Source: Coriobacteriia bacterium (GTDB lineage Bacteria; Actinomycetota; Coriobacteriia; Coriobacteriales; UBA8131). Taken from it: 53,321 bases of DNA. A program made the position numbers and the translations under genes. The DNA lies in NCBI GenBank assembly GCA_009783245.1, contig WRHL01000005.1, positions 1-53,321 on the forward strand, in the 5' to 3' direction. Shown one piece after another: positions 50,879 to 53,321 of the stretch (its first letter is position 1; each line of letters starts with the position of its first letter). The notes beneath the pieces are model-generated. The model had not been told where the DNA came from. It was given only the letters and a program-made list of their open reading frames with translations, and made no database searches.

Positions 50879-51074
50879 GAAGCTCATCCCTATCAAAGAG
50901 AAGGTCATCTGTTGTGATGCCGATGAAGGGCAGCCTTTCGCTTCTTCTGGGCCTAGCGTATACACCTATGACGGTTCCTCGATTGGTGACTTCGATCTCT
51001 TCTTCCTTACCTTCAAGAACAAGGCTTGAATAGTGCCCGAAGTTCTGTTTGAATTGTGTGGAATTGACCCTCAT
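50865..51074 (-). CDS. Phd/YefM-type antitoxin
   Basis: A 69-residue antitoxin: MRVNSTQFKQNFGHYSSLVL at the N-terminus (Phd-like DNA-binding part), EEIEVTNRGTVIGVYARP strand, and a C-terminal FDRDELHERK tail that would cover the toxin. Start ATG 51074 follows GAAAGGAGTAGTC. Its promoter and a pair of direct repeats that could be the autoregulatory operator lie just upstream. Confidence 0.85.
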   Translation of the reverse strand: MRVNSTQFKQNFGHYSSLVLEGKEEEIEVTNRGTVIGVYARPRRSERLPFIGITTDDLLFDRDELHERK

Positions 51075-51100
51075 GACTACTCCTTTCGCTGTACTTGTTC

Positions 51101-51130
51101 ATTATAGAATATATACATGATCATTTACAA
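51101..51130 (-). promoter_or_regulatory. Promoter of the Phd-PIN operon (TTGTAA-N18-TATAAT)
   Basis: On the minus strand TTGTAA and a perfect TATAAT are separated by 18 bases, 27 bases before the antitoxin ATG. Confidence 0.72.
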
Positions 51131-51149
51131 TTTGATAGTGACCATTTAC
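51118..51149. promoter_or_regulatory. Direct repeats TGATCATTTAC / TGACCATTTAC, probable antitoxin operator
   Basis: Two 11-base copies with one mismatch lie 21 bases apart (two helical turns) and overlap the -35 of the Phd-PIN promoter. This is a fitting place for autorepression by the antitoxin. Confidence 0.6.
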
Positions 51150-51261
51150 TTGATATTATGATGACTACTCCATGATGCCCATGCTTTCAAAGCGGTGAGA
51201 GGCCTTGCACATGGTGATAAAATAAAGGCTTGTCTGAGAGGCAAGCGATAAGGGAGGATGC

Positions 51262-51687
51262 ATGGACCTGTTCGAGCGGATGCTCAAGCTCTCCGCACAG
51301 GGTTTCGCCTGTGCGCAGATCATGATGATCCTGACGCTTGAGGCTGAGAACACGGAGGACCCGGACCTCATCCGCACGCTGGGCGCCCTGAACAACGGCT
51401 TTCGTGACAACGGCCTCATCTGCGGCGCCTTCACCGGCGGCGCGTGCATGCTCAGCTATTACGCGGGCCAGGGCGAGGCAGTTGAGGTCGCTGACCCGGA
51501 CTATGACGCCATGACGCAGGAACTGTTCGCCTGGTTCAGCGCGCAGATCGGCGAGCGCTTTGGCAGCATCACCTGCCCCGGCATACTCGAAGGCGACGCG
51601 GCGAACAAGCGCAGCCGCTGTCCCGACATTGTCGAGCAGACCTTTAATAAGGCCATCGAGATCCTCGATGAGCGCGACCTCCTCTAG
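51262..51687 (+). CDS. C_GCAxxG_C_C family protein (DVU_1555-type)
   Basis: A 141-residue cysteine-motif protein. The pattern that names the family is visible: GFACAQIMM near residue 14, NGLICGAFTGGACML near residue 50, ITCPGILEG near residue 97 and RCPDIVEQT near residue 117. Such proteins are thought to bind a metal or redox cofactor and often accompany transport or redox systems, but no reaction is established. ATG 51262 follows AGGGAGGATGC. It is divergent from the TrsS-like and TA genes and directly followed by the class V aminotransferase. Confidence 0.82.
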   Translation: MDLFERMLKLSAQGFACAQIMMILTLEAENTEDPDLIRTLGALNNGFRDNGLICGAFTGGACMLSYYAGQGEAVEVADPDYDAMTQELFAWFSAQIGERFGSITCPGILEGDAANKRSRCPDIVEQTFNKAIEILDERDLL

Positions 51688-51714
51688 CTTTCCATAACGA
51701 TAAGGACGGGTCTT

Positions 51715-52878
51715 TTGCTGCCAGAATCCCTCATCTACCTCAACAATGCCGCGACCTCCTGGCCAAAGGCGCCTGGTGTTACCGAGGCCGTAGCGCAGGC
51801 CCTGCGCCAACCGCCTGGCGCTGCGAACCGCGGCGGCATTGAGGACTTCGACGTCATGGGCGCCCTGCGCAAGGAGCTTTGCTGTGTTTTGGGGGTTACG
51901 GATCCCTCACGCATCGCCCTGGGGGCAAACGCCACCTGGGGGCTTAACGTGGGCATCTTTGGTCTGGGACTTACGGCTGGCGACTGCGTGCTCACCACCA
52001 AGGCCGAGCATAACTCGGTGCTGCGGCCGCTCTATGCGCTCAGCCAGGGCGCTGGAGTTAAGGTGCATTACCTGGATACCGACAGGTTTGGGCGTGTACC
52101 AGTTGGAACGTGGTCTGCTGCCATCGCTAAGTTGCAGCCGCAACTGTGTGTCTGCACGCATGCCTCCAATGTCACCGGCGCAGTCAATGATGTGGCCGCC
52201 CTTGCCGCCGCGGCCCATGCGGGCGGCGCCCTCCTCCTGCTTGATGTGGCACAAAGCCTGGGCTGGCTTGACGTCGCATTGGAGGAGTGGGGTGTTGACC
52301 TGGCAGCCTTCACCGGGCACAAGTACCTGCTGGGACCGCAGGGCATAGGCGGCCTGTATGTGCGACCAGGGCTTGACCTTATCCCCCACCTGGTGGGTGG
52401 TACCGGCATCCATTCTGACAGCGAGCTTATGCCGCCTGAGATGCCGCTGCACCTGGAGGCTGGCACTGGCAATGAGCCCGGAGCCTACGGCCTCTTGGCA
52501 GCGTTGAGTTGGCTGCGGGAGAACCCGCTGACCGCTGATGCGCATGACGCTATAGAAGCAGAGCTGCAGTTCCTCAAAGCCGCGCTTTCGGAACTGGGAG
52601 CAATCGTTATAGACCCCGGACCAGGCGGTACCCCGGTCCTCTCCTTCACCTTTGCTGACATGACGCCCCAGGATATCGGCAGTCTTCTCTGTGACAGCTA
52701 TGACATTGTGGTGCGCACCGGGCTGCATTGTGCGCCATACATCTTCAGTTGCCTGGATGTCGATCCAACAGAAGGAACCGTGCGCGTGAGCCTCAGCCGC
52801 TTCACCATCCACGCAGAGATCCTGGCCTTCATCGAGGCCATGCGAGACATCATCACCTCATCCGCGGGCTGGAGCTGA
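51715..52878 (+). CDS. Class V aminotransferase, cysteine desulfurase-like
   Basis: A 387-residue PLP enzyme of the NifS/SufS fold. YLNNAATSWPKAPGV starts the domain. VCTHASNVTGAVND near residue 145 and LLDVAQSLGWLDV near residue 175 hold the cofactor-binding residues, and the PLP Lys is in FTGHKYLLGPQGIGGLYV near residue 204. A Cys in VRTGLHCAPYIF near residue 337 sits where SufS-type desulfurases have the active Cys, so sulfur or selenium transfer from (seleno)cysteine is possible. The start is TTG 51715 after AAGGACGGG. It lies between the C_GCAxxG_C_C protein and a small unknown protein. Confidence 0.85.
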   Translation: MLPESLIYLNNAATSWPKAPGVTEAVAQALRQPPGAANRGGIEDFDVMGALRKELCCVLGVTDPSRIALGANATWGLNVGIFGLGLTAGDCVLTTKAEHNSVLRPLYALSQGAGVKVHYLDTDRFGRVPVGTWSAAIAKLQPQLCVCTHASNVTGAVNDVAALAAAAHAGGALLLLDVAQSLGWLDVALEEWGVDLAAFTGHKYLLGPQGIGGLYVRPGLDLIPHLVGGTGIHSDSELMPPEMPLHLEAGTGNEPGAYGLLAALSWLRENPLTADAHDAIEAELQFLKAALSELGAIVIDPGPGGTPVLSFTFADMTPQDIGSLLCDSYDIVVRTGLHCAPYIFSCLDVDPTEGTVRVSLSRFTIHAEILAFIEAMRDIITSSAGWS

Positions 52879-52880
52879 AC

Positions 52881-53162
52881 ATGCGCTTTGAGTCCAAGAA
52901 GATAGAGAATTGCTTTACCGACGCCGAGAATCACGAGTATCGCATCGAGGTCACCGGCGAGGAGTTCCTCCTGCTCCTTAAGGAGAAGACTGCCTCAGTC
53001 AAGGTCAACCGCCAACTGCGCCGCCCAGCCTTTATGGCAGAACTCAAGGACGGCACGCGCCTTAAGGGTATACTCGAAAAACCCGTCATCAAGGTAGGCT
53101 ACCCCCAGGACTCCGCTGCAGAGCAAAAAGCCCTCTTCGAGTCTTGGCTCTCTTCCCTATAG
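52881..53162 (+). CDS. Conserved-context hypothetical protein, 93 residues
   Basis: I do not recognise a family. ATG 52881 starts two bases after the aminotransferase stop, indicating co-translation. The protein is charged and soluble (MRFESKKIENCFTDAENHEY at the start), has a single Cys near residue 11, a beta-strand-like IEVTGEEFLLLLKEKTASVKV and a C-terminal helix ending in ALFESWLSSL. The track's earlier start at 52728 overlaps the aminotransferase in another frame and is rejected. It may be an accessory factor of the desulfurase-like enzyme. Confidence 0.65.
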   Translation: MRFESKKIENCFTDAENHEYRIEVTGEEFLLLLKEKTASVKVNRQLRRPAFMAELKDGTRLKGILEKPVIKVGYPQDSAAEQKALFESWLSSL

Positions 53163-53321
53163 CTACTTTTCAGCAGACAACCCCACAAACCTCCCAACGT
53201 TGCGCATAGGCAACGCTCCCACTTCAATGCTGCCGACCCTTGCACATGCGCCTGCAAGGGTCTACCGGCTGCAAGCCCTATAATACTCCCGTCATTGCGA
53301 GCGCAGGCGAAGCCGGAGCGC
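53163..53321. repeat. Intergenic repeats at the window end (CGTCATTGCGAGC element)
   Basis: Gene-free tail. CGTCATTGCGAGCGCAGGCGAAGC at 53292-53315 is a widespread type of bacterial intergenic repeat; part of its complement, CGCAATGACG, occurs near 7612. TGCGCCTGCAAGGG near 53247 repeats sequence at about 24447. Confidence 0.7.

Overview
The window reads as chromosomal DNA of an anaerobic, probably gut- or rumen-associated bacterium. Most of it is GC-rich. It encodes an anaerobic purine/urate catabolic cluster, an [FeFe]-hydrogenase, FixABCX-type electron transfer flavoproteins, and many GTG/TTG starts with strong Shine-Dalgarno sites. Dispersed GACAAAGGGGACGGTCCCTTTTGTC-type repeats are also present. 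A Coriobacteriia/Eggerthellales-like actinobacterium fits best, but this is inference from gene content. No rRNA, tRNA or CRISPR array was seen.

Layout. (1) 1-5.2 kb: repeat block, thpR-like RNA ligase/phosphodiesterase and a sodium:solute symporter (minus strand), then a NikMN-NikQ-NikO ECF metal importer (plus strand) preceded by a NikR-like operator. (2) 5.2-7.5 kb: lower-GC accessory patch with an ATPase_2/DUF234 protein and an antitoxin-RelE pair. (3) 7.7-22.7 kb: purine-degradation region, all minus strand, in two transcription units. One is PAS/HTH regulator > ridA > ygeX > ygfK > ssnA > xdhD. The other is ygeY > ygeW > carbamate kinase > NCS2 purine permease. Both units start from near-consensus sigma-70-type promoters with the same AT-rich operator just upstream of the -35, so I infer that the regulator controls both. 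The hydantoinase (hyuA/ygeZ) normally found with this set is not in the window. (4) 22.8-27.1 kb: MFS exporter, MobA-like NTP transferase, HerA-like ATPase, and a 58-residue zinc-ribbon protein missing from the ORF track. (5) 27.2-33.2 kb: minus-strand operon of a NuoF-Cterm/GltD fusion flavoprotein, an [FeFe]-hydrogenase, a lipoprotein solute-binding protein and a one-chain permease-ATPase of the NitT/TauT type.

(6) 33.7-47.7 kb: a visibly lower-GC plus-strand island. A soluble GAF histidine kinase and a NarL-type response regulator precede acyl-CoA dehydrogenase, EtfB, EtfA, a DASS anion transporter, a CaiB-like CoA-transferase, FixC, FixX, a metallo-beta-lactamase-fold hydrolase, a CaiC-like acyl-CoA ligase and an MFS permease. 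The set resembles cai-fix (carnitine) metabolism but has no CaiD hydratase and no CaiT. I read it as import, CoA activation and flavin-based reduction of an unidentified unsaturated carboxylate used as electron sink.

(7) 47.7-53.2 kb: a PaaK-like AMP ligase overlapping a TrsS-like radical SAM protein (minus), a Phd-PIN toxin-antitoxin pair (minus), then a C_GCAxxG_C_C-family protein, a class V aminotransferase and an unrecognised 93-residue protein (plus). This matches a conserved but functionally unassigned neighbourhood known from sulfate reducers (DVU_1551-1557 type). With the island of region 6 it is the best candidate for an undescribed system here.

None of the functional assignments was checked by database search; they rest on motifs, lengths and context read from the translations.
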